Assembly (NCBI RefSeq): GCF_000737715.1
Contig: NZ_JPRN01000016.1
Coordinates: forward strand, 1 to 64,000
Source: Chryseobacterium sp. JM1
Lineage (GTDB): Bacteria > Bacteroidota > Bacteroidia > Flavobacteriales > Weeksellaceae
DNA: 64,000 nt
Direction of reading: 5' to 3'
In this document: in pieces, positions 35,012 to 44,443 of the stretch
How the letters are laid out: the number at the start of each line of letters is the position of its first letter
How positions within the stretch are numbered: the stretch's first letter is position 1
Made by a program: the position numbers and the translations under genes
The notes under the pieces: model-generated
Told to the model about the DNA's origin: nothing
Seen by the model: only the letters and a program-made list of their open reading frames with translations
Database searches by the model: none

Positions 35012-35761
35012 CTATTTTTTCCTGAAGAACAGCGCTCTTCCGTATTCATAGTTCATTCTGGCAATATTCAGTACAGAAATTCCCTGAGGACATTCCACTT
35101 CACAGGCCTCCGTATTGGAGCAATGCCCGAAAAGTTCATGATCCATCTGGCTGACCATATTCAGGACACGGCCGCTTCTTTCCTCTTTACCTTGGGGAAG
35201 AAGAACCATATGAGTGATTTTCGCAGAAGTGAATAAGGCAGCACTTCCGTTTTTACAGGTGGCCACACATGCCCCACATCCGATACAGGCGGCTGAATCA
35301 AAAGCTTCCTCAGCAGTTTGATGAGTGACTGCAATTGCTGTAGCATCAGGAGCTTGCCCTGTATTGACGGATACAAATCCACCTGAAGAAATAATTCTGT
35401 CAAAAGCCGACCGGTCTACTTTAAGGTCTTTTTTTACCGGAAAAGCTTCTGCCCGGAAAGGTTCAATTAAAATCGTTTCACCATTTTTAAAAGACCGTAA
35501 GTGAAGCTGACAGGTCGTCGTATTTTTTAATGGTCCGTGGGCAATTCCATTGATCATCATACCGCACTGTCCGCAAATTCCTTCACGGCAATCGTGATCG
35601 AATTCTACAGGTTCGTTGCCTTCCGTAATGAGTTTTTCATTTAAAGTATCCAGCATTTCCAGGAAAGACATGTGAGGATTCAGTTCTTTCAGATCATAAC
35701 TGACCAGTTTCCCTTCGCTCTTTGTGTCTTTCTGTCTCCATATCTTAAGATGTAAATCCAT
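35012..35761 (-). CDS. sdhB: succinate dehydrogenase/fumarate reductase iron-sulfur subunit
   Basis: 249 aa, membrane-associated on the cytoplasmic side. It carries electrons from the flavin to the quinone site (respiratory complex II). [2Fe-2S] ligands are in CREGICGQCGMMINGI with a later TTTCQLH; the other clusters are in AACIGCGACVATCKNG and HCSNTEACEVECPQGISV. It is the last gene of the sdh cluster, 12 bp after sdhA. Confidence 0.95.
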   Translation of the reverse strand: MDLHLKIWRQKDTKSEGKLVSYDLKELNPHMSFLEMLDTLNEKLITEGNEPVEFDHDCREGICGQCGMMINGIAHGPLKNTTTCQLHLRSFKNGETILIEPFRAEAFPVKKDLKVDRSAFDRIISSGGFVSVNTGQAPDATAIAVTHQTAEEAFDSAACIGCGACVATCKNGSAALFTSAKITHMVLLPQGKEERSGRVLNMVSQMDHELFGHCSNTEACEVECPQGISVLNIARMNYEYGRALFFRKK

Positions 35762-35773
35762 AATGTTTGTTTT

Positions 35774-37690
35774 TTATTTGTAGCTTCTTACCGTTGGCTG
35801 TATTTCTTCAAATACCAGTGGTTCTCTGATTAGCTCATGTTCATTGTTTTCACCAGCCCATGCCCATGCGGAGATAAACTGATATTCGGTATCATTCCTT
35901 AAAGCTTCTCCGTCCGGAGTTTGATATTCTTCCCGGAAGTGAGCACCGCAGGATTCATTTCGGGTTAATGCATCATAGCACATCAGCTCACCGATCTCGA
36001 AATAATCGGCGACGCGGCCGGCTTTTTCAAGTTCCGTATTCATCGTGTCACCCTGTCCTGAAACCCGTACATCCCGGTAAAATTCCTGTTTTAATTTCCT
36101 GATTTCTCCGATGGCATATTTCAGACCTTCTTCATTTCTGGCTAAACCGCAGTAATCATATAAAAGTTTTCCTAAAGTTTTGTGGAAATAATCAACGGTT
36201 TTGGTCCCTCTGATGCTGATGAAATCCAGAATCTGTTTTTTTACAGCATTTTCGGCGGCTTCAAACTCAGGACTATCCGCTGAAATTTTTCCGGTATGAA
36301 TCTCATCAGCCAGATAATTGGCAATGGTATAAGGCGCAATAAAATAACCGTCTACAGAAGCCTGAAGCAGTGAATTGGCTCCCAATCTGTTCGCTCCGTG
36401 ATCTGCAAAATTAGCCTCACCTAAAGCAAAAAGTCCGGGAATAGTAGTCATCAGTTCATAATCCACCCAAAGTCCGCCCATTGAGAAGTGGGCAGAAGGA
36501 GAGATCATCATCGGTTCATTATAAGCATTGTATCCTGTGATTTTAAGATACATATCAAATAAGTTTCCGTATTTCTCCTGAATCTTTTCCTTTCCCTGTT
36601 CCCGTATCGCTTTAGAGAAATCAAGATACACTGCATTTTTCAAAGGCCCGATTCCAAAACCGGCATCAATTCTTTCTTTAGCAGCACGGGAAGAGATATC
36701 TCTCGGAGCCAGATTTCCAAAAGCAGGATATCTACGTTCCAGATAATAATCTCTTTCGTTTTCCGGAATATCATTGGGAAGTCTCGTTTCATCAGCTTTT
36801 GAGGGAACCCAGATTCTTCCGTCATTACGTAATGATTCTGACATCAGGGTTAATTTAGACTGATAATCTCCCGATTGCGGAAGAGAAGTCGGATGCACCT
36901 GAATCCAGCTCGGGGAAGCCATCAAAGCTCCTTTTTTATGAGCCCGCCAGATTGCAGAACCATTACATCCCATGGCTAAGGTCGATAGGTAATAAATTTT
37001 CCCATAACCTCCGGTAGCCAGAACGACTGCATGAGCAGCATGTCTTTCAATTTCTCCGGTATCTAAATTTCTGACGATAATGCCTCGTGCTTTACCATCG
37101 ATCATCACCAGATCAAGCATTTCATGTCGGGAATACTGCTGTACGGTTCCTTTTCCAACCTGTCTCATCAGCGCCTGATAAGCTCCAAGAAGGAGCTGTT
37201 GTCCGGTTTGTCCCCTTGCATAAAAGGTCCGGCTCACCTGAACCCCACCGAAGGAACGGTTGTTGAGATATCCGCCATATTCGCGTCCGAACGGAACGCC
37301 CTGCGCTACGGCCTGATCGATGAGGTTTAAAGAACATTCCGCCATCCGGTAAACATTGGCTTCACGGGCTCTGAAATCTCCGCCTTTTAAAGTGTCTACG
37401 AACATTCTGTAAACACTGTCGCCATCATTTTTATAATTTTTAGCGGCATTCACGCCACCTTGTGCTGCTACGGAGTGGGCTCTCCGCGGGCTGTCCTGGA
37501 AACAGAATGATTTGACATTGTAACCCATTTCACCCAGAGAAGCAGCAACAGAGCTTCCAGCCAGTCCGGTTCCAACGACAATAACGTCCAGCTTTTTACG
37601 GTTGGCAGGATTAACGAGCTTAGCTTTCTTTTTATAATTGTCCCATTTTTGTTCCAATGGGCCTTGAGGTATTTTTGAATTTAAAATCAT
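35774..37690 (-). CDS. sdhA: succinate dehydrogenase/fumarate reductase flavoprotein subunit
   Basis: 638 aa from MILNSKIPQGPLEQKWDNYK. The FAD-binding motif is IVVGTGLAGSSVAASLGE. The covalent-FAD His region is RRAHSVAAQGGVNAA, and the substrate-site motif is PTSLPQSGDY. The C-terminal domain is CGAHFREEYQTPDGEA. It is the long B-type (epsilon/Bacteroidota) version. An in-frame extension to 37906 overlaps sdhC and has no family similarity, so it is rejected. It lies 11 bp after sdhC and 12 bp before sdhB. Confidence 0.96.
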   Translation of the reverse strand: MILNSKIPQGPLEQKWDNYKKKAKLVNPANRKKLDVIVVGTGLAGSSVAASLGEMGYNVKSFCFQDSPRRAHSVAAQGGVNAAKNYKNDGDSVYRMFVDTLKGGDFRAREANVYRMAECSLNLIDQAVAQGVPFGREYGGYLNNRSFGGVQVSRTFYARGQTGQQLLLGAYQALMRQVGKGTVQQYSRHEMLDLVMIDGKARGIIVRNLDTGEIERHAAHAVVLATGGYGKIYYLSTLAMGCNGSAIWRAHKKGALMASPSWIQVHPTSLPQSGDYQSKLTLMSESLRNDGRIWVPSKADETRLPNDIPENERDYYLERRYPAFGNLAPRDISSRAAKERIDAGFGIGPLKNAVYLDFSKAIREQGKEKIQEKYGNLFDMYLKITGYNAYNEPMMISPSAHFSMGGLWVDYELMTTIPGLFALGEANFADHGANRLGANSLLQASVDGYFIAPYTIANYLADEIHTGKISADSPEFEAAENAVKKQILDFISIRGTKTVDYFHKTLGKLLYDYCGLARNEEGLKYAIGEIRKLKQEFYRDVRVSGQGDTMNTELEKAGRVADYFEIGELMCYDALTRNESCGAHFREEYQTPDGEALRNDTEYQFISAWAWAGENNEHELIREPLVFEEIQPTVRSYK

Positions 37691-37701
37691 AACTTTTCTG
37701 T

Positions 37702-38358
37702 TTAATGGGCAGTAAAGAATACGTAAACGGGCATCAGCGCAAAACCTATACTGATAATCAGTGCATAGACAATTCCGGCGGTTTTGAACCATTTTACAAA
37801 CTTGGGGTGAAATAATCCCAGCGTTCTGGCGGCACTGTGAATTCCATGAATCAGATGATAGCATAAAGCTCCCATTGATAGCACATAAATAATAACATAC
37901 CACCATTCCTTGAAAACCGTTACGACAAGGATGTACAGATCCTTATTCCCGTTGGCATCCAGCGGCGGTTTTCCGAATTTGTAGACATACCAGAAATTCT
38001 GAAAGTGAATCACCAGAAAGATCAGGATCAGCGTACCGAGAATTCCCATATTGCGTGAATACCATTTACTGGATCTTCCGCGGTTTTCCGACTGATAATG
38101 ACCTCCCGATTTTTTATTTTTCAGGGTAATCACCAGTCCATCCAGAGCATGCAGAATAATACTTGCATACAGAACGTATGAAACCATTTTGATCAGAATA
38201 TTTCCGGACAGAAAATGCGAATAGGCATTAAACTGCAGGTGCGCCTGCTCCGGCGGAAGAAACAGCTGGAGATTTCCCAAGAAATGGATCAACAGAAAGA
38301 AGCTCAGGAATAATCCTGTAAGGCACATCAGCATTTTTCTTGACAAGGTTGACAGCAT
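37702..38358 (-). CDS. sdhC: succinate dehydrogenase cytochrome b subunit (five-helix B type)
   Basis: 218 aa integral membrane protein with five predicted helices. It anchors SdhAB and holds the di-heme/quinone site. Candidate heme ligands are His residues in LLIHFLGNLQLF, ASIILHALDG, IFLVIHFQNFWY and CYHLIHGIHSAARTL. This is the single-subunit anchor usual in Bacteroidota. It precedes sdhA by 11 bp and follows the DASS transporter gene by 16 bp. Confidence 0.93.
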   Translation of the reverse strand: MLSTLSRKMLMCLTGLFLSFFLLIHFLGNLQLFLPPEQAHLQFNAYSHFLSGNILIKMVSYVLYASIILHALDGLVITLKNKKSGGHYQSENRGRSSKWYSRNMGILGTLILIFLVIHFQNFWYVYKFGKPPLDANGNKDLYILVVTVFKEWWYVIIYVLSMGALCYHLIHGIHSAARTLGLFHPKFVKWFKTAGIVYALIISIGFALMPVYVFFTAH

Positions 38359-38374
38359 ATTTTTGATTTAATGA

Positions 38375-39805
38375 TTAATAATATCCTAAAACTTTCATCC
38401 AAAGTCCTCCTACGACCATATAGATGATGAGTAAAACAATTCCGATTTCAAGGCCTCTCAGCCACCAGGCTTTCAGTTCAACATAGCCACTTCCGTAGAA
38501 TACCGGAGCAGGGCCATGACCGTAGTGGGTAAGTACCCCATAAATTGAACCTAAGAAACCAAGCATCATAGCCAACAACATTGGAGGAATTCCCAAAGAA
38601 ACACCAACTCCCAATAGTGCTGCATACATCGCAGCCACATGAGCCGTTGCACTTGCGAAAATATAGTGGCTGAAAAAGTACACGACAATGATCACCGGAA
38701 AGGCAACCTGCCAGCTTAATCCGCCTATTTTTACTTTGATCAGATCACTGAACCATCCAATGAAACCGAGCTCGTTTAAAGAACTGGCCATCATCACCAG
38801 AACCGCAAACCAAACGATGGTATCCCAGGCGCCTTTTTCGCCTTTAATATCTTCCCACGTCAGAACTGAAGTAAGAAGTAACATGGTAAGTCCAATGAAA
38901 GCCGTTGTGGTGGCATCAATAGACAATGCTCCTCCAAATATCCAAAGGGCCAAAAGAATAAAGAAAGCCAGTAACATCAACCATTCGTTTCTGGAAATAG
39001 GTCCCATTTCTTTTAATTTTTGAGCTGCCATTTTCGGGGCATCACCAGTTTTTTTCAATTCAGGCGGATATAATTTATACAAAACCAACGGGACCACGAA
39101 GAATGCAACTAAGCCCGGAACGAAACCGGCTGCAGCCCATGACATCCACGTAATATTGATTCCTAAATTCGCTGCAAATTTCTGACACATCGGATTACTC
39201 GCAGTCCCGGTAAGGAACATAGATGAAGCGATGAGGTTCATATAATAACTGTTCAGGGTAAGGAAAGAACCCAGTTTTCTGTGGGTTTCCGGTTTTTCAG
39301 GAACGGAATCGAAACTGATGGCCATAGATTTCATGATCGGGTAGATGATTCCGCCTCCTCTTGCCGTATTACTCGGAATGGCGGGAGCCAGACATACATC
39401 GGCAAGTCCAAGCCCGTAAGCGAGTCCCAATGAGCTTTTCCCGAAGATTCGGATGAATAAAAAAGCAATCCTGTTTCCCAGTCCGGTTTTGATAAATCCT
39501 CTGGCGATAAAGAATGAGATCCCGATCAGCCAGATCACCTTATCCCCAAATCCGGAAAGTGCTTTTGTAATTGATTTTCCGGCATCTCCCGGTGCAACTA
39601 CCTGAGTAAGCGCTGTAAATGCAATGGCCATCATACACATGGTGCCCATTGGCGCTGCTTTAAGGATGATTCCTAAGATGGTGGCCGCAAAAATAGCGAA
39701 CAGATGCCAGGCATTTTCAGCGACGCCTTCCGGAGCCGGAATAAACCATATGATCAGCGCAACGGCAAACGTTATCGCGGTATTTCTGATATTAATTTCT
39801 TTCAT
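38375..39805 (-). CDS. DASS-family dicarboxylate transporter
   Basis: 476 aa with about twelve to fourteen hydrophobic segments; SLC13/DASS family (2-oxoglutarate/malate or succinate carriers). Signature regions are APAIPSNTARGGGIIYPI (about residues 133-150) and a second half FLTGTASNPMCQKFA. It imports or exchanges C4/C5 dicarboxylates across the inner membrane. Its place directly upstream of sdhCAB (16 bp) and downstream of a porin gene (21 bp) points to succinate, fumarate or malate; this is inferred from context. Confidence 0.9.
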   Translation of the reverse strand: MKEINIRNTAITFAVALIIWFIPAPEGVAENAWHLFAIFAATILGIILKAAPMGTMCMMAIAFTALTQVVAPGDAGKSITKALSGFGDKVIWLIGISFFIARGFIKTGLGNRIAFLFIRIFGKSSLGLAYGLGLADVCLAPAIPSNTARGGGIIYPIMKSMAISFDSVPEKPETHRKLGSFLTLNSYYMNLIASSMFLTGTASNPMCQKFAANLGINITWMSWAAAGFVPGLVAFFVVPLVLYKLYPPELKKTGDAPKMAAQKLKEMGPISRNEWLMLLAFFILLALWIFGGALSIDATTTAFIGLTMLLLTSVLTWEDIKGEKGAWDTIVWFAVLVMMASSLNELGFIGWFSDLIKVKIGGLSWQVAFPVIIVVYFFSHYIFASATAHVAAMYAALLGVGVSLGIPPMLLAMMLGFLGSIYGVLTHYGHGPAPVFYGSGYVELKAWWLRGLEIGIVLLIIYMVVGGLWMKVLGYY

Positions 39806-39826
39806 GATCTATAAATATTTAAGCGG

Positions 39827-40987
39827 TTAAAATCTACTTTGCACCTGAACAATGAATAGATTGTTGTTGTATTGTGATGTGTTGTCTACCTGATGTTTGT
39901 ACCGGTCGAACTGCATACCCAGCTGGATTCTTGCTCCATAGTTTTTCAGGAATTCCAGCCCGAACATCGGCGTTATGGTCTGTCTTGGATTGGAGTTCAG
40001 CCTGAAATTGGTATCCAGATATTCGTATCGACAGGAGAGTTCGAAGGCGCTGAGGTTTTTATGATTGATCTCGTAGCGTACATTCGGAAGGAAATAAGCG
40101 CCACGGATCAGATATTGGTCAGGATTGGAAGGCCTCAGTTCCGGATCTATCGTGTTGTAAAGAACGTGATTGGTCGCCTGTTTGGCTTCCAGCTGCATAT
40201 CCAGACTCCATTTCGGGTCAAACTGGATCAGTGAGCTGAGGTCAATTCCTACGGCGTATACTTTTTTGCTTAATACTTCACCGACACCTCCGTTCAGGCC
40301 GATGTTGAAATTATACTTTTTAGACAAACCGAAAACCAATCTCGTGGAATACTGCTTCCCGTCGTCGTTGTCATTGATCTGATTTTTCCCGTTTCCATTG
40401 ACGACTGATACCGCATACTGGAAAGGAATTTGGCCCAGTTGAAGCTGCCCTGTTGCAGAAAGCCCGATCTGGAAGCTTGTCCAGCCCAGTTTTCCAAATT
40501 CTGTATACTGATTGGACCAATCCAGAGATTTGATGATGTCAATAGGATACGTTTCTTCAATTCCGAACCATGGTCTGAATTGTCCGACTGTAAAGGCGAG
40601 CTTGGGATTGAAGGTGTATTTCAGGTAAGCATTTTCAAGGACCCTGCTTTTGGGATCGTTTTTAAAGTCAGCGAGGTTGGCAAGTGCTACGACTTCCGTT
40701 CTTTTGCTGATCTGTGCGCGTACCTGAACCCTCATGTACTTGAGCATGAAATTGTTGCTGGTTCCCGACCCATCCGCATGATGCAAACCGTTTACATCTA
40801 CATCTTTAGTCATGCCTACGAGATAACGTGCCTGGAAAAGGCCTTTGATCTGAAGCACCGGATATTTCACATGGTCTTCCTCCTGCTTGTTCTGCTGCAG
40901 AGAATCCTGGATCTGTGCGCTGGCGGAAAAACCTGCCAACAGGGCACAAAAGATCAGACTTCTCTTTTTTGGTGAAAAAAGGGTCAT
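39827..40987 (-). CDS. outer-membrane porin (OprO/OprP-like)
   Basis: 386 aa with a signal peptide (SLIFCALLAGFSASAQ) and an alternating beta-strand pattern ending in a terminal Phe (NNLFIVQVQSRF), as expected for an outer-membrane barrel. The motif LKYMRVQVRAQISKRTEVVA and AFTVGQFRPWFGIEETYPIDI match phosphate-selective-porin-like proteins. As first gene of the operon with the DASS carrier and sdhCAB, it probably admits dicarboxylates rather than phosphate; that is an inference. Confidence 0.85.
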   Translation of the reverse strand: MTLFSPKKRSLIFCALLAGFSASAQIQDSLQQNKQEEDHVKYPVLQIKGLFQARYLVGMTKDVDVNGLHHADGSGTSNNFMLKYMRVQVRAQISKRTEVVALANLADFKNDPKSRVLENAYLKYTFNPKLAFTVGQFRPWFGIEETYPIDIIKSLDWSNQYTEFGKLGWTSFQIGLSATGQLQLGQIPFQYAVSVVNGNGKNQINDNDDGKQYSTRLVFGLSKKYNFNIGLNGGVGEVLSKKVYAVGIDLSSLIQFDPKWSLDMQLEAKQATNHVLYNTIDPELRPSNPDQYLIRGAYFLPNVRYEINHKNLSAFELSCRYEYLDTNFRLNSNPRQTITPMFGLEFLKNYGARIQLGMQFDRYKHQVDNTSQYNNNLFIVQVQSRF

Positions 40988-41558
40988 AGTATTTGTGTTT
41001 AAAAAATTATTATTGAGACGCCTGGAAATTGGAAATGGACTTCCTCCAATTCATGGAACTTAGCGTAGGCATCGAGTTTTCCGAATCTTTGTAGGCTTTT
41101 CCACTACAGGCTTCGCAATGAATTCCGATTCCTGATATGGGGATAGGGGTGAGGATAATTAAAGGGAACTTTTTCATAGTCTGATTATTTGAATTTAAAT
41201 GAGAGTTTAATTGAAAATAATGCAAAAAAATTCAATAATTTCTAAACGTATTCATTATTTGGTGATATAAATTTAATAAATTTTGTTTAATTAACATAAT
41301 TATTTTAGGAGTTAATGTAAAATTCATGTGATGAATCATGATGGGAAAATTAAACTTGACCGGCTTTTAAATTTTTAGTATATTATAAATTAAATGCCAT
41401 TATCAGTATTGAAAAAGCAAGCGTATCCGAGCTGAAAATCAGATGTATTCATGTCACGGATTGCAGGGATGACGGTGTTTTAAGGACTTCCGTGATTTCG
41501 TACCACAAAGTAATATGTCGTTAAAAAAATCGTTATATTTGGTAGATCAAAGAAAAAT
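40988..41558. other. 571-bp divergent intergenic region (porin/phytochrome)
   Basis: It should hold the promoter of the porin-sdh operon (- strand) and of the phytochrome (+ strand; TATATTTG at 41534-41541). A 55-codon frame at 41010-41177 was considered and not accepted. The stretch at about 41220-41400 is A+T-rich, with no structure recognised. Confidence 0.5.
41534..41541 (+). promoter_or_regulatory. -7 box (TATATTTG) for the bacteriophytochrome gene
   Basis: Perfect TAnnTTTG 18 bp before the ATG at 41559; no convincing -33 TTG at the usual distance. Confidence 0.5.
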
Positions 41559-43748
41559 ATGAATTTTGTAGAGTGTCATGAGGAGCCCATCCATATTCCT
41601 GGGTATATACAAAGTTTTGGATACCTGATTGGCATTGATGCAGGATCGCATTCCATTACTTTTTTCAGCAGGAATATTTCGGATATATTCAGAATCGAAA
41701 ATGCGGAAGAGCTTTTTGGGAGAAGTCTTGTGGATTTTCCTGAAATTTTCCGTTCTGTGATGGATTCTGATTTGTACGCTTCTCTGAAAGACTTTACAAA
41801 AAGAGAAAACGAAACGCATTTTGATAAGGTGTTTATCAGCGGGAAGGAATATCATTTTTCCATTTTCAGAAGCGGGAAACATATTTTTCTGGAATTTGAA
41901 GCAGTACTGGAAAACCCAAATAAACGTATTTCCAATAAATATGACAATTTCTATGTGATCGACAATGAAAAGGAGCTTTGGGAGCAGCTGCTGAGTACCC
42001 TTTCCAAAATTGTAAATTATGACCGGATGATGGTTTATAAATTTATGATGGACGGTTCCGGAAAAGTGATTGCAGAAAGAAGAGATGAGGATATGGAAAG
42101 CTATTTGGGCCTTCATTATCCCGAATCTGATATTCCGAGACAGGCCAGGGAACTTTATTTAAAGAAAAGAAAGAGAATTTTCAGCAATGTCTACGCAGAT
42201 ACGGTTCCGCTGATCAGCAGAACGGATGAGACTATTGATCTTACTTTTGCGGCTTCGCGCGGAATGTCGCCTGTTCACGGGCAATATATAAAAAACTCCG
42301 GAGCTTCTTCCAGTTTCAGTGTGTCTATTATCATTGAGGATCATCTTTGGGGACTGGTGACGTGCCAGAATTCGGAGGCTAAACATATTGACCTTGAAGA
42401 TAGAGTGCAGGCCGGTATTTTTACGGCTTTGGCTTCCAATGCTTATTCTTCGTTTAAATCTAAAAATGAATTAAATTACCGTCTTGAACTGAACGAAAAA
42501 TCGTCACAGCTGAAAGCGGAATTTTTAAAACATAATAATCTGTTCGATTCTTTGGCGGACAATAAAGCCAAAATAAGAAAACTGCCTGAAGCAGATGGTT
42601 TGGTTATTATTGCAGAAGGTGATATAGTGACTGTAGGAACAGTTCCTGAACGGGGAATCATTGATGCCATTGCGCATTGGGCCCTCGAAAATACCACGGA
42701 AAGTATTTTTGTCAGCAGAAGTTTCCTTAAAGATTATGGTGAGGAACTTAGGCTGGATGAAAGTGCAGCCGGAATCATTATCTATTTTATCGAAAGAAGT
42801 AAAAAAGAAATGCTGATCTGGTTCCGTAAAGAATTTGATGAACATATCAGCTGGGCCGGAAATCCTGAGAAGAAAATCGGGGTGGTAGTTCAGGATGGGC
42901 AGGAAAAACACATTGTTTCGCCAAGAACATCTTTTAACATATTTACAGAAAATATTAAAGGAAACTCCAGAAGATGGAATTCCAGAGATATCAGTTCGGT
43001 GCAGACTGTCCGGGATGTAATTCTTGAGACATCACACAAACAGTACAATGCCATCAAAGCCCTGAATAATGAGCTGAGAAAGGTCAATGAGGAGCTTGAC
43101 AGTTTTTCTTATACAATTTCGCATGACCTGGGAACGCCTTTGACCGTGATGAAGCTAAATGCTCAGATGCTGCTTGCTAATTTTGAAAAGACAGAAAAAA
43201 ATAAAAATAAACTGACGTCTATTGTTGAGGAAATCGACAATATGGCGGAAATGATGCATGATGTTCTCCAGCTCAGCCGTGCAAAACACAGCGAAATAGA
43301 ATTGGAACGTCTGCAGCCAACCAATACGATTCTGAAAATCTCAGAAAACGCAAAAATCACTTTTGAAAGTCCGAGAAGTGAAATCATTATTAAGGAATGT
43401 CCGGATGTCTTAGCAGATAAAACGATGCTTCATCAGGTGTTTTTAAATATCATCAATAATGCGGTGAAATACTCCTCCCATAAAGATGAACCAAAGGTTG
43501 AAATCTGGGGAGCGGAAGAGGACGGACATATTGTGTACAGGATCTCAGATAACGGAATCGGGATTCCACAGGAGGAAAAGCATAAGATGTTTAAAATCTT
43601 CAACCGGATGGATAATGCGAAAAAATTTAAGGGAAATGGAGTAGGGCTGTCCATTGTGCACAGAATCATGAAAAGGATTGGTGGAAATGTGGATTATGAT
43701 AACAATAAAGAGGGTACTTGTTTCATTTTAACGTTCAAAAAACCGTAA
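41559..43748 (+). CDS. bphP: bacteriophytochrome sensor histidine kinase
   Basis: Cytoplasmic red/far-red light sensor kinase of 729 aa: PAS (about 1-110), GAF (130-295), PHY (310-490), HisKA (505-575) and HATPase (610-729). The biliverdin-attaching Cys is expected at residue 5 (ECHEEPIHIPGYIQ). The GAF chromophore pocket has YPESDIPRQAR (about 186-196) and SPVHGQYIKNSG. The kinase has SYTISHDLGTPL with the phospho-His near residue 522 and N/G boxes (IINNAVKYS, DNGIGIP, GNGVGLSIVHRI). There is no fused receiver, and no response-regulator gene is adjacent. The heme oxygenase 27 bp downstream supplies biliverdin. Confidence 0.95.
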   Translation: MNFVECHEEPIHIPGYIQSFGYLIGIDAGSHSITFFSRNISDIFRIENAEELFGRSLVDFPEIFRSVMDSDLYASLKDFTKRENETHFDKVFISGKEYHFSIFRSGKHIFLEFEAVLENPNKRISNKYDNFYVIDNEKELWEQLLSTLSKIVNYDRMMVYKFMMDGSGKVIAERRDEDMESYLGLHYPESDIPRQARELYLKKRKRIFSNVYADTVPLISRTDETIDLTFAASRGMSPVHGQYIKNSGASSSFSVSIIIEDHLWGLVTCQNSEAKHIDLEDRVQAGIFTALASNAYSSFKSKNELNYRLELNEKSSQLKAEFLKHNNLFDSLADNKAKIRKLPEADGLVIIAEGDIVTVGTVPERGIIDAIAHWALENTTESIFVSRSFLKDYGEELRLDESAAGIIIYFIERSKKEMLIWFRKEFDEHISWAGNPEKKIGVVVQDGQEKHIVSPRTSFNIFTENIKGNSRRWNSRDISSVQTVRDVILETSHKQYNAIKALNNELRKVNEELDSFSYTISHDLGTPLTVMKLNAQMLLANFEKTEKNKNKLTSIVEEIDNMAEMMHDVLQLSRAKHSEIELERLQPTNTILKISENAKITFESPRSEIIIKECPDVLADKTMLHQVFLNIINNAVKYSSHKDEPKVEIWGAEEDGHIVYRISDNGIGIPQEEKHKMFKIFNRMDNAKKFKGNGVGLSIVHRIMKRIGGNVDYDNNKEGTCFILTFKKP

Positions 43749-43775
43749 ATTTGGGAAACTTTAAAAACCTTATTT

Positions 43776-44327
43776 ATGGTATCAGAGTATCTTAAGCAAA
43801 ATACAGCGGAATATCACGATGCTGCAGAGAAACTTTTCAATTCTGAAAAAATTTTTAATAAAACATTCACTCTGGAAGATTACAAAAAGATCATTCACAC
43901 GAATTATCTGATGCTTCTTCACAGTGAAGATAAAATATTCGGAAGCCTTTCTGATAAATATTCCGAGAAGCTTCAACTTAACAACAGAAAGAAACTTTCC
44001 CTTATCGAAAAGGATCTTGAAAGCCTTTCTCTGGAAAACCAAACTGTTTCCCATGATCTTGAATTTGACAACGAGCATGAAGCTTTAGGAGCGATGTATG
44101 TGATCGAAGGTTCTACTTTGGGTGGAAACGTGATCGCAAAACAGCTTTCTAAAACAGAAGGTTTTGACAATGTGACTTTCAATTTCTTCGGATGCTACCA
44201 GGAAAATACAGGCCCGATGTGGAAAAACTTCAAAGAGGTTCTGGATACTGAAGTGGCTGAAGACAACTACAATGAAGTCCTTTCAGGAGCAAAAAAACTA
44301 TATACGTTTTTACTGAACGTCAATTAA
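43776..44327 (+). CDS. bphO: biliverdin-producing heme oxygenase (BphO type)
   Basis: 183 aa soluble helical enzyme opening heme to biliverdin IX-alpha, the phytochrome chromophore. The proximal His is likely in NTAEYHDAAEKLF (residue 14). The distal-helix motif is AMYVIEGSTLGGNVIAKQL at about residues 109-127. It lies 27 bp after bphP on the same strand, a standard BphP-BphO arrangement. A TAAATTTG at 43746-43753 could add an internal promoter. Confidence 0.92.
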   Translation: MVSEYLKQNTAEYHDAAEKLFNSEKIFNKTFTLEDYKKIIHTNYLMLLHSEDKIFGSLSDKYSEKLQLNNRKKLSLIEKDLESLSLENQTVSHDLEFDNEHEALGAMYVIEGSTLGGNVIAKQLSKTEGFDNVTFNFFGCYQENTGPMWKNFKEVLDTEVAEDNYNEVLSGAKKLYTFLLNVN

Positions 44328-44346
44328 TTTCATTGAACCCTAATTA

Positions 44347-44390
44347 AATTCCTGAAAAATTGCCCACATTTTCAGGAATTGTTAAATTTG
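44347..44390 (+). promoter_or_regulatory. mdh: hairpin and promoter upstream of mdh
   Basis: TTG (44360-44362) and TAAATTTG (44383-44390) are 20 nt apart, a near-ideal Bacteroidota promoter, 53 bp before the ATG. The inverted repeat AATTCCTGAAAA / TTTTCAGGAATT (44347-44358, 44369-44380) spans the -33 element. It may serve as the bphO terminator or as an operator. Confidence 0.6.
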
Positions 44391-44443
44391 GGCGTTTCAA
44401 TTTTTAGACTAAACTAAAAAATAATTTAAAAAAAGTATACAAT

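Noticed and set aside
37691..37906. N-terminal extension of SdhA
   Set aside because: Overlaps sdhC out of frame and has no flavoprotein similarity; the start at 37690 gives the usual length.
40430..40975. 181-residue + strand frame antisense to the porin gene
   Set aside because: Composition follows from the codon pattern of the opposite strand; the porin is clearly the real gene.
41010..41177. 55-codon frame upstream of the porin gene, - strand
   Set aside because: Starts MKKFPLIILTPIPISG but lacks a proper signal peptide or conserved features, and an overlapping frame looks equally plausible; probably leader DNA of the porin operon.
41547..42116. 189-residue - strand frame opposite the phytochrome PAS domain
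   Set aside because: The phytochrome chromophore and domain motifs leave no doubt about the coding strand.
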